From Apostichopus japonicus (taxonomy: Eukaryota > Echinodermata > Holothuroidea > Aspidochirotida > Stichopodidae), in NCBI RefSeq assembly GCF_037975245.1, contig NC_092564.1:15381984-15445983 (forward strand): a stretch of DNA of 64,000 nt. Reading direction: 5' to 3'. Shown piece by piece: positions 46,150-59,200 of this stretch (within the stretch, counting starts at the first letter, position 1; every line of letters begins with the position of its first letter). The notes under the pieces are model-generated. The model had not been told where the DNA came from, did no database searches, and saw nothing but the letters and a program-made list of their open reading frames with translations. A program made the position numbers and the translations under genes.

Positions 46150-48980
46150 CATATCCTGAGAGAAAATTAAGAACTTTCATTTTTGGCCCAAAAATGACGA
46201 TTTTGTAAGGCTATACCCTTATGATTTTGTCGGATTTTGGCCAAAATTGCGACTTTTTTAATTCTTCCCAAAATTGTACCTGCCGTGTGTGGCGCCCTTT
46301 TGATTCCTTTCCAGGTGATAAGAGTTGTAAAAACACTCATATTTTGGTAGAAAAATGAAATTTAATAACCATATCTCGACGTCATTTCATATCGCATTTA
46401 GATTATTAAAACTTCGTCAAATGACACTTTTTGTCTCGAGAGAAGCGTCTAATGGGTGCTGTGGTCCGTTCTACATATCCTGAGAGAAAATTAAGAACTT
46501 TCATTTTTGGCCCAAAAATGACGATTTTGTAAGGCTATATACCCTTATGATTTTGGCCAAAATTGCACTCATATCTTGGAAAAAAATGAAATTTAATAAC
46601 AATATCTCGACGTCATTTCATATCGCATTTAGATTATTAAAACTTCGTCAAATGACACTTTTTGACTCGAGAGAAGCGTCTAATGGGTGCTGTGGTCAGT
46701 TCTACGTATCCTGAGAGAAATTTGAGAACTTTCATTTTTGGCCCAAAATGACGATTTTGTAAGGCTATACCCTTATGATTTTGTCCAAAATTGCGACTTT
46801 TTTAATTCTTCCCAAAATTGTACCTGCGGTGTGTGGCGCCCTTTTGATTCCTTTCCAGGTGATAAGAGTTGTAAAAACACTCATATTTTGGTAGAAAAAT
46901 GAAATTTAATAACCATATCTCGACGTCATTTCATATCGCATTTAGATTATTAAAACTTCGTCAAATGACACTTTTTGTCTCGAGAGAAGCGTCTAATGGG
47001 TGCTGTGGTCCGTTCTACATATCCTGAGAGAAAATTAAGAACTTTCATTTTTGGCCCAAAAATGACGATTTTGTAAGGCTATACCCTTATGATTTTGTCG
47101 GATTTTGGCCAAAATTGCGACTTTTTTAATTCTTCCCAAAATTGTACCTGCGGTGTGTGGCGCCCTTTTGATTCCTTTCCAGGTGATAAGAGTTGTAAAA
47201 ACACTCATATTTTGGTAGAAAAATGAAATTTAATAACCATATCTCGACGTCATTTCATATCGCATTTAGATTATTAAAACTTCGTCAAATTACACTTTTT
47301 GTCTGGAGAGAAGCGTCTAATGGGTGCTGTGGTCCGTTCTACATATCCTGAGAGAAAATTAAGAACTTTCATTTTTGGCCCAAAAATGACGATTTTGTAA
47401 GGCTATACCCTTATGATTTTGGCCAAAATTGCGACTTTTTTTAATTCTTCCCAAAATTGTACCTGCGGTGTGTGGCGCCCTTTTGATTCCTTTCCAGCTG
47501 ATAAGAGTTGTAAAAACTCATATTTTGGAAAAAAATGAAATTTAATAACCATATCTCGACGTCATTTCATATCGCATTTAGATTATTAAAACTTCGTCAA
47601 ATGACACTTTTTGTCTCGAGAGAAGCGTCTAATGGGTGCTGTGGTCCGTTCTACATATCCTGAGAGAAAATTAAGAACTTTCATTTTTGGCCCAAAAATG
47701 ACGATTTTGTAAGGCTATATACCCTTATGATTTTGGCCAAAATTGCACTCATATCTTGGAAAAAAATGAAATTTAATAACAATATCTCGACGTCATTTCA
47801 TATCGCATTTAGATTATTAAAACTTCGTCAAATGACACTTTTTGACTCGAGAGAAGCGTCTAATGGGTGCTGTGGTCAGTTCTACGTATCCTGAGAGAAA
47901 TTTGAGAACTTTCATTTTTGGCCCAAAATGACGATTTTGTAAGGCTATACCCTTATGATTTTGTCCAAAATTGCGACTTTTTTAATTCTTCCCAAAATTG
48001 TACCTGCGGTGTGTGGCGCCCTTTTGATTCCTTTCCAGGTGATAAGAGTTGTAAAAACACTCATATTTTGGTAGAAAAATGAAATTTAATAACCATATCT
48101 CGACGTCATTTCATATCGCATTTAGATTATTAAAACTTCGTCAAATGACACTTTTTGTCTCGAGAGAAGCGTCTAATGGGTGCTGTGGTCCGTTCTACAT
48201 ATCCTGAGAGAAAATTAAGAACTTTCATTTTTGGCCCAAAAATGACGATTTTGTAAGGCTATACCCTTATGATTTTGTCGGATTTTGGCCAAAATTGCGA
48301 CTTTTTTAATTCTTCCCAAAATTGTACCTGCGGTGTGTGGCGCCCTTTTGATTCCTTTCCAGGTGATAAGAGTTGTAAAAACACTCATATTTTGGTAGAA
48401 AAATGAAATTTAATAACCATATCTCGACGTCATTTCATATCGCATTTAGATTATTAAAACTTCGTCAAATGACACTTTTTGTCTGGAGAGAAGCGTCTAA
48501 TGGGTGCTGTGGTCCGTTCTACATATCCTGAGAGAAAATTAAGAACTTTCATTTTTGGCCCAAAAATGACGATTTTGTAAGGCTATACCCTTATGATTTT
48601 GGCCAAAATTGCGACTTTTTTTAATTCTTCCCAAAATTGTACCTGCGGTGTGTGGCGCCCTTTTGATTCCTTTCCAGCTGATAAGAGTTGTAAAAACTCA
48701 TATTTTGGAAAAAAATGAAATTTAATAACCATATCTCGACGTCATTTCATATCGCATTTAGATTATTAAAACTTCGTCAAATGACACTTTTTGTCTCGAG
48801 AGAAGCGTCTAATGGGTGCTGTGGTCCGTTCTGCATATCCTGAGAGAAAATTAAGAACTTTCATTTTTGGCCCAAAAATGACGATTTTGTAAGGCTATAT
48901 ACCCTTATGATTTTGGCCAAAATTGCGACTTTTTTAATTCTTCCCAAAATTGTACCTGCGGTGTGTGGCGCCCTTTTGAT
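46150..48980. repeat. Satellite higher-order block, copy 1 (contains two 1,180-bp subunits)
   Basis: Matches 50,425-53,255 at a constant offset of 4,275 bp. Checked at four markers: TGCCGTGTG 46,281/50,556; deletion junctions 46,565/50,840 and 47,745/52,020; GTCTGGAG 47,301/51,576 and 48,481/52,756. Within it a four-monomer unit (about 231+312+324+313) is duplicated at 1,180 bp. A private variant, AAATTACAC near 47,289, distinguishes this copy. Confidence 0.85.
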
Positions 48981-50424
48981 TCCTTTCCAGCTGATAAGAG
49001 TTGTAAAAACACTCATATTTTGGTAGAAAAATGAAATTTAATAACCATATCTCGACGTCATTTCATATCGCATTTAGATTATTAAAACTTCGTCAAATGA
49101 CACTTTTTGACTGGAGAGAAGCGTCTAATGGGTGCTGTGGTCCGTTCTACGTATCCTGAGAGAAATTTGAGAACTTTCATTTTTGGCCCAAAATGACGAT
49201 TTTGTAAGTCTATACCCTTATGATTTTGTCCAAAATTGCGACTTTTTTAATTCTTCCCAAAATTGTACCTGCGGTGTGTGGCGCCCTTTTGATTCCTTTC
49301 CAGGTGATAAGAGTTGTAAAAACACTCATATTTTGGTAGAAAAATGAAATTTAATAACCATATCTCGACGTCATTTCATATCGCATTTAGATTATTAAAA
49401 CTTCGTCAAATGACACTTTTTGTCTCGAGAGAAGCGTCTAATGGGTGCTGTGGTCCGTTCTGCATATCCTGAGAGAAAATTAAGAACTTTCATTTTTGGC
49501 CCAAAAATGACGATTTTGTAAGGCTATACCCTTATGATTTTGGCCAAAATTGCGACTTTTTTAATTCTTCCCAAAATTGTACCTGCGGTGTGTGGCGCCC
49601 TTTTGATTCCTTTCCAGGTGATAAGAGTTGTAAAAACACTCATATTTTGGTAGAAAAATGAAATTTAATAACCATATCTCGACGTCATTTCATATCGCAT
49701 TTAGATTATTAAAACTTCGTCAAATGACACTTTTTGACTCGAGAGAAGCGTCTAATGGGTGCTGTGGTCCGTTCTACGTATCCTGAGAGAAATTTGAGAA
49801 CTTTCATTTTTGGCCCAAATATGACGATTTTGTAAGGCTATACCCTTATGATTTTGTCGGATTTTGGCCAAAATTGTGACTTTTTTAATTCTTCCCAAAA
49901 TTGTACCTGCGGTGTGTGGCGCCCTTTTGATTCCTTTCCAGGTGATAAGAGTTGTAAAAACACTCATATTTTGGTAGAAAAATGAAATTTAATAACCATA
50001 TCTCGACGTCATTTCATATCGCATTTAGATTATTAAAACTTCGTCAAATGACACTTTTTGTCTCGAGAGAAGCGTCTAATGGGTGCTGTGGTCCGTTCTA
50101 CATATCCTGAGAGAAAATTAAGAACTTTCATTTTTGGCCCAAAAATGACGATTTTGTAAGGCTATACCCTTATGATTTTGTCGGATTTTGGCCAAAATTG
50201 CGACTTTTTTAATTCTTCCCAAAATTGTACCTGCGGTGTGTGGCGCCCTTTTGATTCCTTTCCAGGTGATAAGAGTTGTAAAAACACTCATATTTTGGTA
50301 GAAAAATGAAATTTAATAACCATATCTCGACGTCATTTCATATCGCATTTAGATTATTAAAACTTCGTCAAATGACACTTTTTGTCTCGAGAGAAGCGTC
50401 TAATGGGTGCTGTGGTCCGTTCTA

Positions 50425-53255
50425 CATATCCTGAGAGAAAATTAAGAACTTTCATTTTTGGCCCAAAAATGACGATTTTGTAAGGCTATACCCTTATGAT
50501 TTTGTCGGATTTTGGCCAAAATTGCGACTTTTTTAATTCTTCCCAAAATTGTACCTGCCGTGTGTGGCGCCCTTTTGATTCCTTTCCAGGTGATAAGAGT
50601 TGTAAAAACACTCATATTTTGGTAGAAAAATGAAATTTAATAACCATATCTCGACGTCATTTCATATCGCATTTAGATTATTAAAACTTCGTCAAATGAC
50701 ACTTTTTGTCTCGAGAGAAGCGTCTAATGGGTGCTGTGGTCCGTTCTACATATCCTGAGAGAAAATTAAGAACTTTCATTTTTGGCCCAAAAATGACGAT
50801 TTTGTAAGGCTATATACCCTTATGATTTTGGCCAAAATTGCACTCATATCTTGGAAAAAAATGAAATTTAATAACAATATCTCGACGTCATTTCATATCG
50901 CATTTAGATTATTAAAACTTCGTCAAATGACACTTTTTGACTCGAGAGAAGCGTCTAATGGGTGCTGTGGTCAGTTCTACGTATCCTGAGAGAAATTTGA
51001 GAACTTTCATTTTTGGCCCAAAATGACGATTTTGTAAGGCTATACCCTTATGATTTTGTCCAAAATTGCGACTTTTTTAATTCTTCCCAAAATTGTACCT
51101 GCGGTGTGTGGCGCCCTTTTGATTCCTTTCCAGGTGATAAGAGTTGTAAAAACACTCATATTTTGGTAGAAAAATGAAATTTAATAACCATATCTCGACG
51201 TCATTTCATATCGCATTTAGATTATTAAAACTTCGTCAAATGACACTTTTTGTCTCGAGAGAAGCGTCTAATGGGTGCTGTGGTCCGTTCTACATATCCT
51301 GAGAGAAAATTAAGAACTTTCATTTTTGGCCCAAAAATGACGATTTTGTAAGGCTATACCCTTATGATTTTGTCGGATTTTGGCCAAAATTGCGACTTTT
51401 TTAATTCTTCCCAAAATTGTACCTGCGGTGTGTGGCGCCCTTTTGATTCCTTTCCAGGTGATAAGAGTTGTAAAAACACTCATATTTTGGTAGAAAAATG
51501 AAATTTAATAACCATATCTCGACGTCATTTCATATCGCATTTAGATTATTAAAACTTCGTCAAATGACACTTTTTGTCTGGAGAGAAGCGTCTAATGGGT
51601 GCTGTGGTCCGTTCTACATATCCTGAGAGAAAATTAAGAACTTTCATTTTTGGCCCAAAAATGACGATTTTGTAAGGCTATACCCTTATGATTTTGGCCA
51701 AAATTGCGACTTTTTTTAATTCTTCCCAAAATTGTACCTGCGGTGTGTGGCGCCCTTTTGATTCCTTTCCAGCTGATAAGAGTTGTAAAAACTCATATTT
51801 TGGAAAAAAATGAAATTTAATAACCATATCTCGACGTCATTTCATATCGCATTTAGATTATTAAAACTTCGTCAAATGACACTTTTTGTCTCGAGAGAAG
51901 CGTCTAATGGGTGCTGTGGTCCGTTCTACATATCCTGAGAGAAAATTAAGAACTTTCATTTTTGGCCCAAAAATGACGATTTTGTAAGGCTATATACCCT
52001 TATGATTTTGGCCAAAATTGCACTCATATCTTGGAAAAAAATGAAATTTAATAACAATATCTCGACGTCATTTCATATCGCATTTAGATTATTAAAACTT
52101 CGTCAAATGACACTTTTTGACTCGAGAGAAGCGTCTAATGGGTGCTGTGGTCAGTTCTACGTATCCTGAGAGAAATTTGAGAACTTTCATTTTTGGCCCA
52201 AAATGACGATTTTGTAAGGCTATACCCTTATGATTTTGTCCAAAATTGCGACTTTTTTAATTCTTCCCAAAATTGTACCTGCGGTGTGTGGCGCCCTTTT
52301 GATTCCTTTCCAGGTGATAAGAGTTGTAAAAACACTCATATTTTGGTAGAAAAATGAAATTTAATAACCATATCTCGACGTCATTTCATATCGCATTTAG
52401 ATTATTAAAACTTCGTCAAATGACACTTTTTGTCTCGAGAGAAGCGTCTAATGGGTGCTGTGGTCCGTTCTACATATCCTGAGAGAAAATTAAGAACTTT
52501 CATTTTTGGCCCAAAAATGACGATTTTGTAAGGCTATACCCTTATGATTTTGTCGGATTTTGGCCAAAATTGCGACTTTTTTAATTCTTCCCAAAATTGT
52601 ACCTGCGGTGTGTGGCGCCCTTTTGATTCCTTTCCAGGTGATAAGAGTTGTAAAAACACTCATATTTTGGTAGAAAAATGAAATTTAATAACCATATCTC
52701 GACGTCATTTCATATCGCATTTAGATTATTAAAACTTCGTCAAATGACACTTTTTGTCTGGAGAGAAGCGTCTAATGGGTGCTGTGGTCCGTTCTACATA
52801 TCCTGAGAGAAAATTAAGAACTTTCATTTTTGGCCCAAAAATGACGATTTTGTAAGGCTATACCCTTATGATTTTGGCCAAAATTGCGACTTTTTTTAAT
52901 TCTTCCCAAAATTGTACCTGCGGTGTGTGGCGCCCTTTTGATTCCTTTCCAGCTGATAAGAGTTGTAAAAACTCATATTTTGGAAAAAAATGAAATTTAA
53001 TAACCATATCTCGACGTCATTTCATATCGCATTTAGATTATTAAAACTTCGTCAAATGACACTTTTTGTCTCGAGAGAAGCGTCTAATGGGTGCTGTGGT
53101 CCGTTCTGCATATCCTGAGAGAAAATTAAGAACTTTCATTTTTGGCCCAAAAATGACGATTTTGTAAGGCTATATACCCTTATGATTTTGGCCAAAATTG
53201 CGACTTTTTTAATTCTTCCCAAAATTGTACCTGCGGTGTGTGGCGCCCTTTTGAT
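50425..53255. repeat. Satellite higher-order block, copy 2
   Basis: Second copy of the 46,150-48,980 block, shifted by 4,275 bp. Upstream of it there is one additional 324-bp monomer relative to copy 1. Downstream the two copies diverge at about 48,980/53,255, where copy 1 continues with GACTGGAG-type units and copy 2 with GTCTCGAG-type units. Confidence 0.85.
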
Positions 53256-56200
53256 TCCTTTCCAGGTGATAAGAGTTGTAAAAACACTCATATTTTGGTA
53301 GAAAAATGAAATTTAATAACCATATCTCGACGTCATTTCATATCGCATTTAGATTATTAAAACTTCGTCAAATGACACTTTTTGTCTCGAGAGAAGCGTC
53401 TAATGGGTGCTGTGGTCCGTTCTACATATCCTGAGAGAAAATTAAGAACTTTCATTTTTGGCCCAAAAATGACGATTTTGTAAGGCTATACCCTTATGAT
53501 TTTGTCGGATTTTGGCCAAAATTGCGACTTTTTTAATTCTTCCCAAAATTGTACCTGCGGTGTGTGGCGCCCTTTTGATTCCTTTCCAGGTGATAAGAGT
53601 TGTAAAAACACTCATATTTTGGTAGAAAAATGAAATTTAATAACCATATCTCGACGTCATTTCATATCGCATTTAGATTATTAAAACTTCGTCAAATGAC
53701 ACTTTTTGTCTGGAGAGAAGCGTCTAATGGGTGCTGTGGTCCGTTCTACATATCCTGAGAGAAAATTAAGAACTTTCATTTTTGGCCCAAAAATGACGAT
53801 TTTGTAAGGCTATACCCTTATGATTTTGGCCAAAATTGCGACTTTTTTTAATTCTTCCCAAAATTGTACCTGCGGTGTGTGGCGCCCTTTTGATTCCTTT
53901 CCAGCTGATAAGAGTTGTAAAAACTCATATTTTGGAAAAAAATGAAATTTAATAACCATATCTCGACGTCATTTCATATCGCATTTAGATTATTAAAACT
54001 TCGTCAAATGACACTTTTTGTCTCGAGAGAAGCGTCTAATGGGTGCTGTGGTCCGTTCTGCATATCCTGAGAGAAAATTAAGAACTTTCATTTTTGGCCC
54101 AAAAATGACGATTTTGTAAGGCTATATACCCTTATGATTTTGGCCAAAATTGCGACTTTTTTAATTCTTCCCAAAATTGTACCTGCGGTGTGTGGCGCCC
54201 TTTTGATTCCTTTCCAGCTGATAAGAGTTGTAAAAACTCATATTTTGGAAAAAAATGAAATTTAATAACTATATCTCGACGTCATTTCATATCGCATTTA
54301 GATCATTAAAACTTCGTCAAATGACACTTTTTGTCTGGAGAGAAGCGTCTAATGGGTGCTGTGGTCCGTTCTACGTATCCTGAGAGAAATTTGAGAACTT
54401 TCATTTTTGGCCCAAAAATGACGATTTTGTAAGGCTATACCCTTATGATTTTGGCCAAAATTGCGACTTTTTTAATTCTTCCCAAAATTGTACCTGCGGT
54501 GTGTGGCGCCCTTTTGATTCCTTTCCAGGTGATAAGAGTTGTAAAAACACTCATATTTTGGTAGAAAAATGAAATTTAATAACCATATCTCGACGTCATT
54601 TCATATCGCATTTAGATTATTAAAACTTCGTCAAATGACACTTTTTGACTGGAGAGAAGCGTCTAATGGGTGCTGTGGTCCGTTCTACGTATCCTGAGAG
54701 AAATTTGAGAACTTTCATTTTTGGCCCAAAATGACGATTTTGTAAGGCTATACCCTTATGATTTTGTCCAAAATTGCGACTTTTTTAATTCTTCCCAAAA
54801 TTGTACCTGCGGTGTGTGGCGCCCTTTTGATTCCTTTCCAGGTGATAAGAGTTGTAAAAACACTCATATTTTGGTAGAAAAATGAAATTTAATAACCATA
54901 TCTCGACGTCATTTCATATCGCATTTAAATGACTAAAACTTCGTCAAATGACACTTTTTGACTCGAGAGAAGCGTCTAATGGGTGCTGTGGTCCGTTCTA
55001 CGTATCCTGAGAGAAATTTGAGAACTTTCATTTTTGGCCCAAAAATGACGATTTTGTAAGGCTATAACCCTTATGATTTTGTCGGATTTTGGCCAAAATT
55101 GTGACTTTTTTAATTCTTCCCAAAATTGTACCTGCGGTGTGTGGCGCCCTTTTGATTCCTTTCCAGGTGATAAGAGTTGTAAAAACACTCATATTTTGGT
55201 AGAAAAATGAAATTTAATAACCATATCTCGACGTCATTTCATATCGCATTTAGATTATTAAAACTTCGTCAAATGACACTTTTTGTCTCGAGAGAAGCGT
55301 CTAATGGGTGCTGTGGTCCGTTCTACATATCCTGAGAGAAAATTAAGAACTTTCATTTTTGGCCCAAAAATGACGATTTTGTAAGGCTATACCCTTATGA
55401 TTTTGTCGGATTTTGGCCAAAATTGCGACTTTTTTAATTCTTCCCAAAATTGTACCTGCGGTGTGTGGCGCCCTTTTGATTCCTTTCCAGGTGATAAGAG
55501 TTGTAAAAACACTCATATTTTGGTAGAAAAATGAAATTTAATAACCATATCTCGACGTCATTTCATATCGCATTTAGATTATTAAAACTTCGTCAAATGA
55601 CACTTTTTGTCTCGAGAGAAGCGTCTAATGGGTGCTGTGGTCCGTTCTACGTATCCTGAGAGAAATTTGAGAACTTTCATTTTTGGCCCAAAATGACGAT
55701 TTTGTAAGGCTATACCCTTATGATTTTGTCCAAAATTGCGACTTTTTTAATTCTTCCCAAAATTGTACCTGCGGTGTGTGGCGCCCTTTTGATTCCTTTC
55801 CAGGTGATAAGAGTTGTAAAAACACTCATATTTTGGTAGAAAAATGAAATTTAATAACCATATCTCGACGTCATTTCATATCGCATTTAGATTATTAAAA
55901 CTTCGTCAAATGACACTTTTTGACTCGAGAGAAGCGTCTAATGGGTGCTGTGGTCCGTTCTACGTATCCTGAGAGAAATTTGAGAACTTTCATTTTTGGC
56001 CCAAATATGACGATTTTGTAAGGCTATACCCTTATGATTTTGTCGGATTTTGGCCAAAATTGTGACTTTTTTAATTCTTCCCAAAATTGTACCTGCGGTG
56101 TGTGGCGCCCTTTTGATTCCTTTCCAGGTGATAAGAGTTGTAAAAACACTCATATTTTGGTAGAAAAATGAAATTTAATAACCATATCTCGACGTCATTT

Positions 56201-59200
56201 CATATCGCATTTAGATTATTAAAACTTCGTCAAATGACACTTTTTGTCTCGAGAGAAGCGTCTAATGGGTGCTGTGGTCCGTTCTACGTATCCTGAGAGA
56301 AATTTGAGAACTTTCATTTTTGGCCCAAAATGACGATTTTGTAAGGCTATACCCTTATGATTTTGTCCAAAATTGCGACTTTTTTAATTCTTCCCAAAAT
56401 TGTACCTGCGGTGTGTGGCGCCCTTTTGATTCCTTTCCAGGTGATAAGAGTTGTAAAAACACTCATATTTTGGTAGAAAAATGAAATTTAATAACCATAT
56501 CTCGACGTCATTTCATATCGCATTTAGATTATTAAAACTTCGTCAAATGACACTTTTTGACTGGAGAGAAGCGTCTAATGGGTGCTGTGGTCCGTTCTAC
56601 GTATCCTGAGAGAAATTTGAGAACTTTCATTTTTGGCCCAAATATGACGATTTTGTAAGGCTATACCCTTATGATTTTGTCGGATTTTGGCCAAAATTGT
56701 GACTTTTTTAATTCTTCCCAAAATTGTACCTGCGGTGTGTGGCGCCCTTTTGATTCCTTTCCAGGTGATAAGAGTTGTAAAAACACTCATATTTTGGTAG
56801 AAAAATGAAATTTAATAACCATATCTCGACGTCATTTCATATCGCATTTAGATTATTAAAACTTCGTCAAATGACACTTTTTGTCTCGAGAGAAGCGTCT
56901 AATGGGTGCTGTGGTCCGTTCTACATATCCTGAGAGAAAATTAAGAACTTTCATTTTTGGCCCAAAAATGACGATTTTGTAAGGCTATACCCTTATGATT
57001 TTGTCGGATTTTGGCCAAAATTGCGACTTTTTTAATTCTTCCCAAAATTGTACCTGCGGTGTGTGGCGCCCTTTTGATTCCTTTCCAGGTGATAAGAGTT
57101 GTAAAAACACTCATATTTTGGTAGAAAAATGAAATTTAATAACCATATCTCGACGTCATTTCATATCGCATTTAGATTATTAAAACTTCGTCAAATGACA
57201 CTTTTTGTCTCGAGAGAAGCGTCTAATGGGTGCTGTGGTCCGTTCTACGTATCCTGAGAGAAATTTGAGAACTTTCATTTTTGGCCCAAAATGACGATTT
57301 TGTAAGGCTATACCCTTATGATTTTGTCCAAAATTGCGACTTTTTTAATTCTTCCCAAAATTGTACCTGCGGTGTGTGGCGCCCTTTTGATTCCTTTCCA
57401 GGTGATAAGAGTTGTAAAAACACTCATATTTTGGTAGAAAAATGAAATTTAATAACCATATCTCGACGTCATTTCATATCGCATTTAGATTATTAAAACT
57501 TCGTCAAATGACACTTTTTGACTGGAGAGAAGCGTCTAATGGGTGCTGTGGTCCGTTCTACGTATCCTGAGAGAAATTTGAGAACTTTCATTTTTGGCCC
57601 AAATATGACGATTTTGTAAGGCTATACCCTTATGATTTTGTCGGATTTTGGCCAAAATTGTGACTTTTTTAATTCTTCCCAAAATTGTACCTGCGGTGTG
57701 TGGCGCCCTTTTGATTCCTTTCCAGGTGATAAGAGTTGTAAAAACACTCATATTTTGGTAGAAAAATGAAATTTAATAACCATATCTCGACGTCATTTCA
57801 TATCGCATTTAGATTATTAAAACTTCGTCAAATGACACTTTTTGTCTCGAGAGAAGCGTCTAATGGGTGCTGTGGTCCGTTCTACATATCCTGAGAGAAA
57901 ATTAAGAACTTTCATTTTTGGCCCAAAAATGACGATTTTGTAAGGCTATACCCTTATGATTTTGTCGGATTTTGGCCAAAATTGCGACTTTTTTAATTCT
58001 TCCCAAAATTGTACCTGCGGTGTGTGGCGCCCTTTTGATTCCTTTCCAGGTGATAAGAGTTGTAAAAACACTCATATTTTGGTAGAAAAATGAAATTTAA
58101 TAACCATATCTCGACGTCATTTCATATCGCATTTAGATTATTAAAACTTCGTCAAATGACACTTTTTGACTGGAGAGAAGCGTCTAATGGGTGCTGTGGT
58201 CCGTTCTACGTATCCTGAGAGAAATTTGAGAACTTTCATTTTTGGCCCAAAATGACGATTTTGTAAGGCTATACCCTTATGATTTTGTCCAAAATTGCGA
58301 CTTTTTTAATTCTTCCCAAAATTGTACCTGCGGTGTGTGGCGCCCTTTTGATTCCTTTCCAGGTGATAAGAGTTGTAAAAACTCATATTTTGGAAAAAAA
58401 TGAAATTTAATAACCATATCTCGACGTCATTTCATATCGCATTTAGATCATTAAAACTTCGTCAAATGACACTTTTTGTCTCGAGAGAAGCGTCTAATGG
58501 GTGCTGTGGTCCGTTCTACGTATCCTGAGAGAAATTTGAGAACTTTCATTTTTGGCCCAAAAATGACGATTTTGTAAGGCTATATACCCTTATGATTTTG
58601 GCCAAAATTGCGACTTTTTTAATTCTTCCCAAAATTGTACCTGCGGTGTGTGGCGCCCTTTTGATTCCTTTCCAGGTGATAAGAGTTGTAAAAACACTCA
58701 TATTTTGGTAGAAAAATGAAATTTAATAACCATATCTCGACGTCATTTCATATCGCATTTAGATTATTAAAACTTCGTCAAATGACACTTTTTGACTAGA
58801 GAGAAGCGTCTAATGGGTGCTGTGGTCCGTTCTACGTATCCTGAGAGAAATTTGAGAACTTTCATTTTTGGCCCAAATATGACGATTTTGTAAGGCTATA
58901 CCCTTATGATTTTGTCGGATTTTGGCCAAAATTGTGACTTTTTTAATTCTTCCCAAAATTGTACCTGCGGTGTGTGGCGCCCTTTTGATTCCTTTCCAGG
59001 TGATAAGAGTTGTAAAAACACTCATATTTTGGTAGAAAAATGAAATTTAATAACCATATCTCGACGTCATTTCATATCGCATTTAGATTATTAAAACTTC
59101 GTCAAATGACACTTTTTGTCTCGAGAGAAGCGTCTAATGGGTGCTGTGGTCCGTTCTACATATCCTGAGAGAAAATTAAGAACTTTCATTTTTGGCCCAA

